Part shown: positions 25,787 to 35,932 of the stretch, piece by piece
Layout: every line of letters starts with the position of its first letter
Position numbering within the stretch: position 1 is the first letter of the stretch
Origin: Plenodomus lindquistii
Lineage: Eukaryota; Ascomycota; Dothideomycetes; Pleosporales; Leptosphaeriaceae
Length of the DNA: 64,000 bases
Direction of reading: 5' to 3'
NCBI GenBank assembly: GCA_025504975.1
Contig: JANUWI010000006.1
Span: 434,001 to 498,000 of the forward strand
Position numbers and translations under genes: made by a program
The notes under the pieces: generated by a model
What the model saw: the letters and a program-made list of their open reading frames with translations, nothing else
Database searches by the model: none
Told to the model about the DNA's origin: nothing

Positions 25787-26422
25787 TCAGAGCTTGTTCT
25801 TCATTTCTATGAACATAGCTTCACCGACTGTGAACACTGTTCCTGCGCCGTCCTCGATAGTTGATCGCAGCCAGACCTTCCTGCCCTCTATGCGCTCGAA
25901 TTTCGCTGTGCAAAGGACTACGCCAGGTGTAGGAACCGGTAAGCGGTAGGACGTGTTTAAGTCTATATAAAGTCAATATTCGCGCGCAACGCCATTCGAG
26001 CGGTGCGACGCACATGCAGTGAAGTAGCCAGGCTGTACGTGCGAGCCGCTGGGGTGAAGGTGTTTCAACCTCTCTACCTGTGCTGCCGTATTGAGTTGAA
26101 GCAAAACACCAGAGACTTCGTCCAGTAGAGTTGCTGCCATGCCGCCATGGATGATCCGGGGCCAGCCGTTGAGCCCCTCGCCAATCTCCACGAGAGTCAC
26201 AATCTCCCTGTATGGCCAGTCGTCATTGATAGCCTGTGTCGGTCGTAAGGTCAAGCATGCTCGCATGGTCCGATCTGTGGAAAGTGTCTCCGCGAAAAAG
26301 GAGTCTTCTCCCGTAGGTTTGGCAATGCGCGAGGGAGTCTCTGCTGCAGTCCATTTGGGGTCGTTGATCAAGGAGGCCGCCCATGGCGTGGCAGAGAGCC
26401 GTGTGATGGTTGCATCCCCCAT
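25787..26422 (-). CDS. hotdog-fold thioesterase (PaaI/4HBT-like)
   Basis: Exons are 26422-26014 and 25962-25787, giving 194 aa. The 51-nt intron (GTGCGT...TATAG) restores the frame exactly so that GYFTA is followed by YLNTSYRLPVPTPGVV. Hotdog features are the RIIHGGMAATLLDEVSG helix (residues 88-104), in which HGG and the Asp/Glu in the helix are typical of the 4HBT catalytic region, and the downstream strands VVLCTAKFERIEGRKVWLRSTIED and GTVFTVGEAMFIEM. It probably hydrolyses an acyl-CoA thioester; the substrate is unknown and no targeting signal is clear. The start at 26422 is the first ATG in frame; an additional upstream exon cannot be excluded. Confidence 0.88.
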
Positions 26423-27129
26423 CTTGAAAGACTCTGTACAAAGAGAGGCGTGTTGCCGTATTGTTGTGACTTTGACATGATGAAGGCGTTTGGGCTTATG
26501 GGAGCCTCGGTCCGCGGCCTATCGATAACGGACATGATCGCATGAACGTCCATCCCCTCACATCGGTAAACACCAGATGCATAGCTTCACAATGTTCCGA
26601 CTGGGCATTCTAAGAACTCAACCGACATCAGTCTACCAGGGTTGGTCATCAATGCAAGAAGACTCACCGCGTCAAACCTGCTAGGTTGAGTGAGAACCGA
26701 TCTCAAAGACCACAGCTCCCCTTCCCGACGGGATAGGATTCCACAACATCAATCACTCTTTTCTTTGCACAACCATTTTAGCATTCAGTGTCACTTATGT
26801 CTCAGGAGAACGGCCAGATTTCGCAACGGATTTACCATACATGGCGTTGCTCACATGCAGAGTCTCGATCTCTAGAATGAAAGACGTCACTTCTACGCGC
26901 TAGGCTACACGTCAAAGACACGCCAGGCGCACCATCTAATCCGCATCTAGAGCTTTCATACCAAGTAGAGATGATGCATGACAGCCGAGGCAATGCTGAA
27001 TACACTGGTCATAGTCCGATGTGCCCCATATTCTGATCCATTGTCACTATTCCTACTTCCACATACGCCATCAGCTGCTCATTAGGTATCACCAAGACCG
27101 AGACCCTTGACTTCATAGCACAAGCCACC
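26423..27129. other. intergenic stretch, no gene seen
   Basis: This region lies between two divergently transcribed genes. I see no supported coding sequence. Confidence 0.5.
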
Positions 27130-27582
27130 ATGTCTTCAAAGCCTCATTCCCAGACGGTTCGCGGAACCCTAGACAATCCCAAAACCAAAAAAGCCATGAG
27201 CTCCGACAAACCCACAGCACGTCTCGGTGACCCCACGAGTCTCAAGCCCGAGAATGACGACGGGAAAGGCCTACCTTCGAACGATTCAGCTCCCCCAGCC
27301 GGCCAGGGCAACAATTCCGACTCCGCGCCTACGGTATCAGAGCCATACCGCAAGGACCCAAATGCTGGTGGTGGAGATAAAAAGGCAAAGGGCAACGGTC
27401 GCGATGATAGCAAAGACGATCTACCCCACTCGAAGAAGGTTCGGGGGACTTTGGCAAATACAGATGGAAAGCAAGTCAACAAGACGCAGCTCGGGGACCC
27501 GGCCAGCTTGAAGGCTGAGACTAGTGACACGAACATGGATAAGGGCGTTGAAAGAGAGGGAAAGGAGAAGAGTAAGCTGTAG
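27130..27582 (+). CDS. intrinsically disordered protein with internal repeat
   Basis: This is a single-exon frame of 150 aa starting at ATG 27130. Composition is dominated by Lys, Asp, Ser, Gly, Pro and Asn, with almost no hydrophobic core and no Cys, so it is very likely disordered. A motif is duplicated: VRGTLDNPKTKK...RLGDPTSLKPE at about residues 10-40 and VRGTLANTDGKQ...QLGDPASLKAE at about 104-130. This resembles small hydrophilic stress/LEA-like fungal proteins only in composition. There is no signal peptide. The repeat argues that the frame is real. Its function is unknown. Confidence 0.7.
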   Translation: MSSKPHSQTVRGTLDNPKTKKAMSSDKPTARLGDPTSLKPENDDGKGLPSNDSAPPAGQGNNSDSAPTVSEPYRKDPNAGGGDKKAKGNGRDDSKDDLPHSKKVRGTLANTDGKQVNKTQLGDPASLKAETSDTNMDKGVEREGKEKSKL

Positions 27583-28127
27583 TATACTGGCTATGCGAAG
27601 TAGAGATATCGTTGTTATTCAGTACTCTTCAGTCACCAAATTCCGACAATCACGGGCAGAACACGCGAACATCAGCGCATATCGTCATGTTAAGAACCAC
27701 AGAGACTTTGTCTACGGCATTGATAATGCAAGAAGATACGAAACGTACACCTTACGGCAATCTGCATGTTCCGAGGATTGCGAAAATAGCTCGTCTGCGC
27801 TGTACTGTACCTTTAGCTCGTGAAGTGACTGTGCCACACTTCAACTCATACTCACCTCCGCCTTCACCTTCACTACGGGGATCTTCCAACTGAGCAACTC
27901 CGCCTCAGCGTTCAAGTGCTGTTTTGTTTCTTCCTATCTACCCTGCAACCCCTAGACTCCACGAATTCGCACTTCAACCAACAACTAGGTGACGGCACGA
28001 CGCTAGGCGATCGACGGCCATTGTGTCCTCGGCGACAGTATTTCAGATACAGGAATTGCCAAAAAAAAATCGTCTAAGAAGATAGAGAACAAGAGCAGAG
28101 CCAATCTCTTGCAGTCTTGAAGGTGTC
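27583..28127. other. intergenic stretch, no gene seen
   Basis: No supported feature is seen between the disordered-protein gene and the broken BTB gene. Confidence 0.45.
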
Positions 28128-28873
28128 ATGGTTACCGTGACCATCATGCGAACAAGCTTATGTACAAGGTCCTGAGCTATCCCACTAGGCTTGCTGCAAA
28201 CCTAAGGCGGATATTTCAGGCAGATCGAAGACTTTAAAGAGAGTGTCGAGACGGAGGCCACACTGATCTCATGCGAGGCCGAAACTTTTGAGCTCCTTGT
28301 CCAGTTCCTTTACCACGGCGACTACCACGATGAGGACGACCTTAAGGATCACTTCGGAGTCCGAGCCAGTGCAAAATTATGGGTACTAGCAGACCACCTG
28401 GATGCACCGGCGCTCAGAAAAGTTGCGATCCAAAAGCTGACTGATACCTATCTCCCGATTCGTCCTCTAAATTCGAATAGGGATACGCTTCCATTGTCTG
28501 GTTCCGATCCTGAGACTGTGGAGTACTGCTGCAAAAATTCCAAGGCCGATATTCACTTCAATCCCTGCATGTCAGTGTAGCCGCGCTCTACGAGAGGTGC
28601 AAGGAAATCGTTAACTACAATGTTGACAAGGAGGAAGCTTGGAAATGTGTTTCGAAGAGCCATCCTGAATTTCAGCATGAAATGCTTAGGCAGATGGCTT
28701 TCCTGCCGAAAGGTAAGCCTGCAGCTATTGAGCAATCACGGGCTCGCCTGGATTACATGGACACAAACGAGTCAGGAGGACGAGTTTGTCTAAGGAGCAG
28801 AGAGATGATCACCCCGAAGGCGCCAAGTGAGACATCTCTGTGTCATGTACAGGGTGTGGACACATCGGATTAG
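28128..28873 (+). pseudogene. broken BTB/POZ-domain gene
   Basis: The centre of a BTB/POZ fold is readable from about 28223 to 28530: DFKESVETEATLISCE, FELLVQFLYHGDYHDED and LWVLADHLDAPALRKVAIQKL. These match the order of strand, helix and three-helix region in fungal BTB proteins. The upstream half (VTVTI, HANKLMYKVLSYP) appears in two other frames, and after about 28530 the reading moves to a third frame (SLQSLHVSVAALYERCKEIVNY... to the stop at 28873). A run of five A near 28533 could be the site of one slip. Because several breaks are needed and no intron phase fits, I call it a pseudogene; a sequencing error could explain only one of them. The intact family mediates protein-protein interaction, often as cullin adaptor. 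Confidence 0.6.
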
Positions 28874-29011
28874 ATCCTTGCTAGTTTCCGTATTATACCG
28901 AAGAAGAGCGTACCAATGGTGAAAGGTGATCTGCGCAGTTGTGATACATCAATGGCTCGGTCTCTTCTTGATATAATACGGAAACTTGCAAGGATTCAAT
29001 CCGATGTGTCC
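28858..29011. repeat. imperfect inverted repeat with ~50-nt arms
   Basis: Arm 28858-28908 (beginning GGACACATCGGATTAGATCC) pairs with the complement of arm 28962-29011, with about five mismatches and one indel. The 53-nt interval between them shows weaker extension of the symmetry (CCAATGGTG against CCATTGATG). It overlaps the last codons of the BTB pseudogene. This could be a relic of a small inverted-repeat element or a local inverted duplication. Confidence 0.85.
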
Positions 29012-30195
29012 AGATACTGTATCTTAGAACAACGGACAAGGTCGGTCAGATCAAGTCTAGCTTTGCGCCCGAGACAATCAAGTATCGCTGCGAAAATTCA
29101 GCCCCCCAATCTTCACTCTGCAAACTGTACCAAGATGACTGCGCTCTGTACTGAAGTATGTAAATATCGGCATTACAGGAAGGCCAACCGAGAGGAGTGG
29201 AACACTGACTGATAGAAGCACCCAGAATTTTGCACCGGACTACTCGGCAATTAACACTATCAACGTGTCGGATGCATTAAAAAAACAAGAAACTGCAGAA
29301 GCGCTTGCAAGCGATGGAATGGACGGGGTAAGGCCGGGAATGCTGTGGGTCAAAGCAGCGATCCCCCACATCTACGTAGACCGGATGGAATGGAGGCGAA
29401 GTCTATGGTCAACTTGACTATCACGTAGTTGGCAGGTACCAGTTCGGAGTATAGCGCAGCCTCATTCAGCTTGCTCAAGCCGCCATCGTCCTGAGATAAT
29501 TCCCCAGACGAGGACTATCCACTGTAATATACTCTCTTGACCTGCACCAGCTTCGATTCACCTCTAAGCACGTAACACACGCCTTGTCGTCAAGCGTCAC
29601 CCTTTCGACTTGAATAGACACGGCGCGGAGAGTAGCTACCATGCCGAAGATCAAGGAATCCCGCTCTGTGATCTTCGCGCCCCTCGATATGCACAAGGCA
29701 CTACTTTCGTCAGTAGCCATTTAGATTGCATCATGTGCCAGCACGTAGGTGGGATATGTGGATCCATCACTAGTTGCTCAAACCACTTGATTGCGGACGA
29801 ACAAGTCGCCAATAGCGGGAGGCGATCAAATGCCGGCACTGTATTGCAGCCGGCCAATCATATCCATGATCATAAAGCTCCTATACACAAAACACCTCTT
29901 GGATGTCCCGAGCGACGGGAGTCTTGGCGCTTGGCAGCGGATTCGATGTTCGATTAGGAAGGTAAGCGAGAAGGTGTGTAGGGATTCTTCTATCTACGAT
30001 CTTTCATTGCAGGGCTACAAAATTAGCCTGGCGCGTAGTCTAAGCAGGATGCTTATCATGTCCTCCTGAACTCCTATCATACCACTACCTCCTACTCGAT
30101 TAGGTTGAGCAAATGTGCAGCGTAGGGGTCCATGCAATCTGTTAGATTGTTTGTGCAGAACTGCTGTCTCGCTGCTCAGTGATAGCCTCGACAAC
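29012..30195. other. intergenic stretch, no gene seen
   Basis: Short frames only; none has splice or family support. Confidence 0.45.
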
Positions 30196-30253
30196 ATGTC
30201 TTGTCAAATGCCTTTTGGAGAAAGATGTCTTGTCAAGTGCCTTTTGGAGATTG
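30196..30253. repeat. 29-bp tandem duplication
   Basis: ATGTCTTGTCAAATGCCTTT and the next nine bases at 30196-30224 are repeated at 30225-30253 with three or so substitutions. It is a recent-looking local duplication upstream of the S1 protease gene. Confidence 0.85.
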
Positions 30254-30399
30254 CCTTTCCGACACTGCTGCGACTTGGAACCGCACCTCGCGGCGGATGA
30301 GGAAGGAGGCAGTAAGTAGCTTCCGATGCAACTGAGGTTCTATCTTGAACAGAGGCATGTAGAGAATGATGCAGGCCATAATGCCAGGGCTACAGGAAG

Positions 30400-30407
30400 T
30401 ATAAGTA
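30400..30407 (+). promoter_or_regulatory. TATA-like box of the S1 protease gene
   Basis: TATAAGTA lies about 122 nt before the ATG at 30529, a reasonable position for a fungal TATA element followed by a C/T-rich leader. Confidence 0.35.
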
Positions 30408-30528
30408 GGTGCGTGTTCTCCTGTTATGTCTCAGTCACTCCATCAGCTTCGCAGACTCCTCTCACTTCAACCTTGCCTCTACAACATCAAGAGCTCGTCT
30501 CTTCTGTCTTGTCTTTAGAACTCTCGCT

Positions 30529-31659
30529 ATGGAGCTCACCAAGTTTCTCGCTGCCCTCGCGGCTTTCCTGCCCATCGTCTACGGCGCCCCTACCACGGCT
30601 GCCAACAACCTCCACCCTGAGATCCTCGCTGCCATGAAGCGCGACTTGGGACTTGATGCCGAGCAGGCCCACGTCCGTGTTGCCCGCGAGCTCCAGGCCA
30701 CCGAGATCATCGAGCAGCTCCGCACTTCAGCTGGCGAGTCCTTCGGTGGCGCTTGGCTCGTTGACGGCGACCTCAACGTCGCCGTCACTGACGAGGCCTT
30801 GACCTCTGAGGTGGCTGCTGCTGGCGCCACGGCCTTGGTCGTTTCCACTCCTCTCTCCAAGCTTCAGGAGGCCCAGAAGGCACTTGACAACATCGACATC
30901 GAGCAAGCCCTTGGCAAGCGCTCAGAGGAGGCTGCAAGTGGCATCGCTGCATACTATGTCGATATCGCCGCCAACAAGCTCGTCCTTGAGGCCCTCGCCG
31001 ACAGCACTGCTCAGGCTGAGGAGCTGGCCAAACAAGTTGGCCTCGTCGACGGTGAGTTCGAAGTCCGCACCGTCGACGAACTCCCAACCACCTTCGCCAC
31101 AGTTCGCGGTGGAGATGCCTACCTCATCAACTCCGCCTCCCGATGCTCTGTTGGCTTCTCAGTTACCACTGGTTTCGTTACGGCCGGCCACTGCGGTACT
31201 GCCGGCAGGACTGCCACCACCACTGGCGGTGCCACCCTTGGAACCTTCTCCGGGTCGTCCTTTCCAGGAAACGACTACGCCTATGTCCGCGGTAGCTCTG
31301 GAAACACCTTCCAGGGCCGCATCAACAACTATGCTGGTAGCACCCTCCCCGTGTCTGGCAGCACCGCTTCCGCCACCGGAGCCAGCATCTGCCGCTCCGG
31401 CTCAACCACTGGTGTCTTCTGCGGCACCGTCCGCGCTCTGGGCGCGACCGTCACTTACTCTCAGGGACGTGTCACTGGTCTCACCCAGACCAACGTCTGC
31501 GCCGAGCCCGGTGACTCTGGCGGCTCTTTCTACTCTGGCGCCCAGGCCCAGGGTGTCACCTCTGGAGGCTCCGGTAACTGCAACAGCGGTGGTGTTACTT
31601 ACTTCCAGCCTGTCAATGAGATTCTCTCCACATACGGCCTGACTCTTGTCCGTGGTTAG
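30529..31659 (+). CDS. secreted S1-family serine protease, alpha-lytic/streptogrisin type
   Basis: The intronless gene encodes 376 aa. I start at ATG 30529 because the frame upstream lacks an ATG and this start gives a signal peptide (LTKFLAALAAFLPIVYG). Residues about 25-185 are a prodomain resembling that of alpha-lytic protease (YVDIAANKLVLEALADS, repeated Ala/Glu helices). The mature chymotrypsin fold starts near 190. The catalytic triad is visible: His221 in FVTAGHCG, Asp249 in GNDYAYV and Ser330 in PGDSGGS. Cys pairs sit around the His (C206/C222) and before the Ser. This is the bacterial (actinobacterial/lysobacter) architecture rather than the trypsin type. Together with the lack of introns and high GC, it suggests acquisition from bacteria and later spread in fungi; that is inference. 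It is probably an extracellular digestive protease. Confidence 0.93.
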   Translation: MELTKFLAALAAFLPIVYGAPTTAANNLHPEILAAMKRDLGLDAEQAHVRVARELQATEIIEQLRTSAGESFGGAWLVDGDLNVAVTDEALTSEVAAAGATALVVSTPLSKLQEAQKALDNIDIEQALGKRSEEAASGIAAYYVDIAANKLVLEALADSTAQAEELAKQVGLVDGEFEVRTVDELPTTFATVRGGDAYLINSASRCSVGFSVTTGFVTAGHCGTAGRTATTTGGATLGTFSGSSFPGNDYAYVRGSSGNTFQGRINNYAGSTLPVSGSTASATGASICRSGSTTGVFCGTVRALGATVTYSQGRVTGLTQTNVCAEPGDSGGSFYSGAQAQGVTSGGSGNCNSGGVTYFQPVNEILSTYGLTLVRG

Positions 31660-34586
31660 ATAGCTTTTGGTTGCGACTGCGGGCACTCTTAGTGAATGGT
31701 TGTTGTGAGTTGGGTATGCAAGCTGTACATAGTCGAATTCAGTCGCTTTCGCTCTATATAACGCCTGAATTGCCTTGTGAATTTAATGAAGTGATGAACA
31801 AGAGTGGGTGTACTTACCAAGCAAGATTCAATGCTCACGCAGATTGCAACTCAGCCTTTAATAAGCTCTCTCTTACGTCTCCCCTTCTCTTCTCTTCTTT
31901 TCCTGCATTTAGAAAACTTACGTATGTATGATAAGCTCTGGACCTGGCGCCTCATTTGTGGGTGTCAAGCTTTGCAAATGGAAGAATTCAGTCACCACCC
32001 CACGTTGAAGTGTATCCAGAGTACAGCCGCTAAGTTTGCAACATCTGCATACGAAACACTGTTGTCGAAAGCCAAGTCTGTAGCCCTAATGCGTCATGCA
32101 AGTCATCAATGACAACATTAAAGGTTCGAACCGTCATCATCATTCTCTTCCTGCAATCTTCACTACGCCCTTAGACCAAACTGATACAAAATTCAGAACC
32201 CTCGCAAGCACCAACAACATCATAAACTGACTGAAACTCTCTGAATTCGGCAGACTCGTCACGCGAAAAGAGGTTTGGGCAATGAACCCCATCATCGCCG
32301 TTTGGATGGGAATACTCCTCTGAGAATCACGCATACAGAGAAGAGATTGCTGGAAAATGAGAATGGTTGCACGAAACTTCCAAAGGACCTGAGAAATTGA
32401 AAAACATCGGGACTACGATCAAGCTGATGAAGCTGTCAGCGACGTTTGAGAACAATTGCAAAAGATGAGAGGAGGGGAGATATCTTCGTAACACGGAGCT
32501 GGAAATACATGCTCGTGAAAAAGACCAAGTGACCAAGAGCTACCTGTTTTGAGTCTGAATCAGCGTGAGAAAGTTGGAAGCGCTTCACGGTGTCAAGACG
32601 GCGATGTTGCGATACTGTGACATCACAGAATATGTAAGTACTAAGTAGGCGAGTGAAGGCAAAACACCCTTGATATACCTAAGCTTATCCAGTCAACAGC
32701 AAGTACAGTCAAGTCATGCATGGTCTAACGGCTAGAAACTCACCTTCACCCACTTTAAGCTTCAACCGCATGACAAACACATCCAGCGCTCCAGGTACAC
32801 TAATGTCTAACACTCATGATGTCAATTGAATCGCTTTGCTGGTTCATCGTCAGCTAACACGGGCACCATTTGAGGTTGAGATATCGTGAAAATGATGCAT
32901 GTACAAGATGTGTTATACGTCCAACTCATAAACCAAGTCGTCACTGAAGAAACCCACGCGCTCACCACACATAGCCTCGGCCGTAATGGCCGTAACGATC
33001 ACCTTGACTCGCAAAACAGACTCAACCCGTAGACGCTCCCGTGCGCACTACTCCTCCACTATTACGGCTACCTCGGGCGATGCAACAACTTCCGAAAGGG
33101 CTTGAGAATGCAAATTGGGCTTCAAGGCTTCAAACCGAGTACCTTTGAACCCTCTTAAATTCCCATACTAAATCGGAGTAAGATGACATGACTAACCTCA
33201 CGGAGATGAGCGAGACTGTTAAGGCGTGAGCATTGGGCGATTGCCTTGATGTCCAAAGAGATGACGATGAACGCACTTTGCGATACCGACTTTCCATCTT
33301 CCAGCGGGTGGCCTGCAAGATCGGACTTTGGGCCAGAGACAATAGAGTAGTGTTGTCGGAAGTCTAGCAGCCAATCACCTCTTTACAAGCTGTATCAAGT
33401 TTGTGCGGATTTGTTTTGGAAAGATGAGAGAAGGATTCATTATAGGGAGAACGGTCGTCAGGGGTAAAATGCTGTATGAGAAGAGGAAACAGGGTATGAC
33501 ATATATCTTGAAGCTTGATGAAAAAGGTGAATGTGTATGAAGTCGGGAATTAAAGATCGAAGAACAGGAAGTGAAATTGACATGAGGAATTTGTAGAAAG
33601 AGTTTACTCGAAGAGTCTGGACCTGGGGAGTAGAAGTATCATCCCTGTGTGAACGCAAGCCTTGGCCCTTCGAGCTGTGCCTAGAACATGAAAGCAGAAG
33701 TGTAGAGAGGAGGAAGGTCCAGACTGTCAAACACATGGCACCCATCACTTTAGCTATCCGCGAACCAGCCGCACCAAACCCAAGCAAATAAACAAAACTT
33801 GCCTTGAATTGCACATTCTCTCCCGCGGCCGTGCCAGTCTCCCCCTGCTCAAACCGCCAGCAATAGACCAACCAACTCCCCTCCCCCACACCCAAATCAC
33901 GTAGGAAAAACCCACACCCCTGCACCCCGCAGGAACAATGACCTGCATTCCCCCCTGTATCCTTTCCCCAACCCCCAAGACCCTGGGGTAGCGCCAAGCC
34001 GCTGGTTAATTCGTGGAGAATAACGCCGCCGCCTTCATCCCGCATGCTGTTCGCTTGGCACATGCTATGCCAATGCAGCCACATCGGCATCCTCGTCTCT
34101 TAATTCACGGAAACAGCTGTGATATGCTTGCTAAGGAGTTTCTCCGCACAATGGTGGTGGCTTGTTTGTGCAGAATACGTTGCTGCTGTGACTGGGTTGG
34201 TCGTTTCGCTTGAGGGGTTTTGGTGTAGCGAGGCGGTGGTGATTGGGTGGAATAGTCGGTAGTGGACGATGAGTGGTAGGCTGGTTGACCAAGTATTTTT
34301 TCTGGAAGTGCGGGATGGGTTGTGCATTGGGGATAGGCGATGGAGGATTGCATGTTGGATGATTTTATGATGCATGGGGAGACGTGTGACTTGATGCCGC
34401 AGACGGCATGTGCTGGGCGGAGGCAGGGCATGCAGAGGGAAAGATATATAAAGCTGAGGGGGAGTTGCAGAGTGGAGAAAAAGTACGCTCTGCTCTTGTG
34501 ACATCAATTGACCCAGTACCTTGGTCATAGAGCTCAATTGCATTACTTTACTCTTCCACTCGCATGATTTCGGGGAATTCGTCAAG
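31660..34586. other. gene-poor stretch of 2.9 kb
   Basis: No gene could be supported. A minus-strand ATG frame of 210 codons at 33458-34090 (Gly/Trp-rich start, hydrophobic middle) has no recognised domain. Around 33.2-33.35 kb the plus strand shows a short protein-like reading (RLSIFQRVACKIGLWARDN) without start, perhaps a relic. Confidence 0.4.
34445..34453 (+). promoter_or_regulatory. TATA box of the pectate lyase gene
   Basis: TATATAAAG lies about 134 nt upstream of the pectate lyase ATG (34587). Confidence 0.5.
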
Positions 34587-35701
34587 ATGAAGCTCTCTAC
34601 CTCTGCCATCCTTCCTCTTCTTCCCGCTCTCGCAGCATCAGCAGCAGTCCGTCGCCAGAACGGTGATGGCCCTCAGGGCAATGCTGATTCGACGCAAGGC
34701 GACCTGGGCGCCCGTCCACTACCAAGGTTTCCCTTCCCGGTTACTGAGTTCCCAATTGCCAAGGAGACCGTCGTCTTCAACGAGACCCGCTACATTCAGC
34801 CAGGCGAGGTTTTCGACGGTCAGATGAAGCGGTATGAACGCGTAGAGGGCAGCTGTGACGAGCAGGCTGAGGGTACCGATGCGGATGCTGTCTTCAACTT
34901 GCTTCCTGGGTCGACAATCAGGAATGTGATTATTGGAAAGCACCAGGCTGAGGGAATTCATGCACTTGGTGATGCGTGGGTCGAGAATGGTAAGTGCAAT
35001 CGCGCAGCCTTGGTAGTTTGCAGCGCACGCTGACTTTGATTCGTAGTCTGGTGGGAAGACGTTTGCGAAGATGCTCTTACAAGCAAGGGTCTGAACACCC
35101 AGCTCCGTGTCATCGGTGGTGGAGCCCGTAGTGCCACAGACAAGATCTTCCAGGACAACTCCGTAAGTCTGCCCATTGAATAGCCTCTTCCATCTTTCAA
35201 GGATTGTTCCTTATACTGACCATTGCTTGTAGCTCGGAGGAAAGTTTAACATCACCGGTTTCTTCGCCGAGACCTTCGGTACCTTCTACCAGTCCTGCGG
35301 AAATTGCTTGAACCAGTCCAAGCGCAACGTTACCATTCAGAACGTAATTGCTATCAACGGTACCAGGATGGGCATAGTATGTTTCACCTGAACCTCTTTT
35401 CCTACTCTCCTTTTTAATAGTATCCCAGATCAACCCCAACTATGGCGACGAGTACCGCATCAAGAACGCCCAGATCGCAGACGTGAATCGTTACGTCGAC
35501 AAGGAGATTGGCAACAATGTGCAGACTGTCCCCTACACTGTTGGAACCGGACCCGATGAGAAGTACGCTTTGTACAACCTTACCCGTGATCACATCACCG
35601 ACTTTGAGGGTGAGGTTCTCAACCAATATATTCCCGAGAACCCGTACGAGTGGTTGGGTGAGTTCTGGCCCAGCCTGAACAATGCTACAGCAAAGAATTA
35701 G
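34587..35701 (+). CDS. secreted pectate lyase, PL3 family
   Basis: The enzyme cleaves de-esterified pectin by beta-elimination in the plant cell wall. Exons are 34587-34989, 35047-35162, 35233-35376 and 35429-35701 (introns GTAAGT...GTAG, GTAAGT...GTAG, GTATGT...CCAG), giving 311 aa. A signal peptide covers residues 1-18. A Gln/Pro-rich linker precedes the parallel beta-helix domain, which starts near residue 55 (FPIAKETVVFNETRYIQPGEVFDG) and carries PL3-typical stretches: GSTIRNVIIGKHQAEGIHALGDAWVENVWWEDVCEDA and VIGGGA, then GTFYQSCGNC. The Cys-rich GxxYQSCGNC segment is characteristic. The protein is slightly longer than the shortest family members because of the N-terminal linker. The gene is likely under carbon-source control, although no operator was read. 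Confidence 0.94.
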
Positions 35702-35932
35702 AGCAAGGGTATGATCAATGTGCGATGATCGACGAGCGAAAAGGACGAAAATAGACGGCGCGAGCCTGAAAATAATCAGTAATGCATGATATGACCATTT
35801 ACGCTGCTCGTGCCAATGCGAGATGTGTTTGAGGGAGCGATAATACGAAAGCTGATGTTTCAATGATGCATATGAAGTTCATGTCGGGTATCTCGAATAT
35901 TGATCATATAAAAGCGATGAAAGTTTAGTCGC

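Noticed and set aside
30409..30528. Longer N-terminus for the S1 protease
   Set aside because: The extension would start at GTG, and the ATG at 30529 gives a proper signal peptide.
32122..32132. B-box-like GGTTCGAACC
   Set aside because: No A box at the correct distance upstream and no stem.
33458..34090. 210-codon minus-strand ATG frame
   Set aside because: No domain, uneven Gly/Trp composition, and no splice or promoter support; kept only as a remark.
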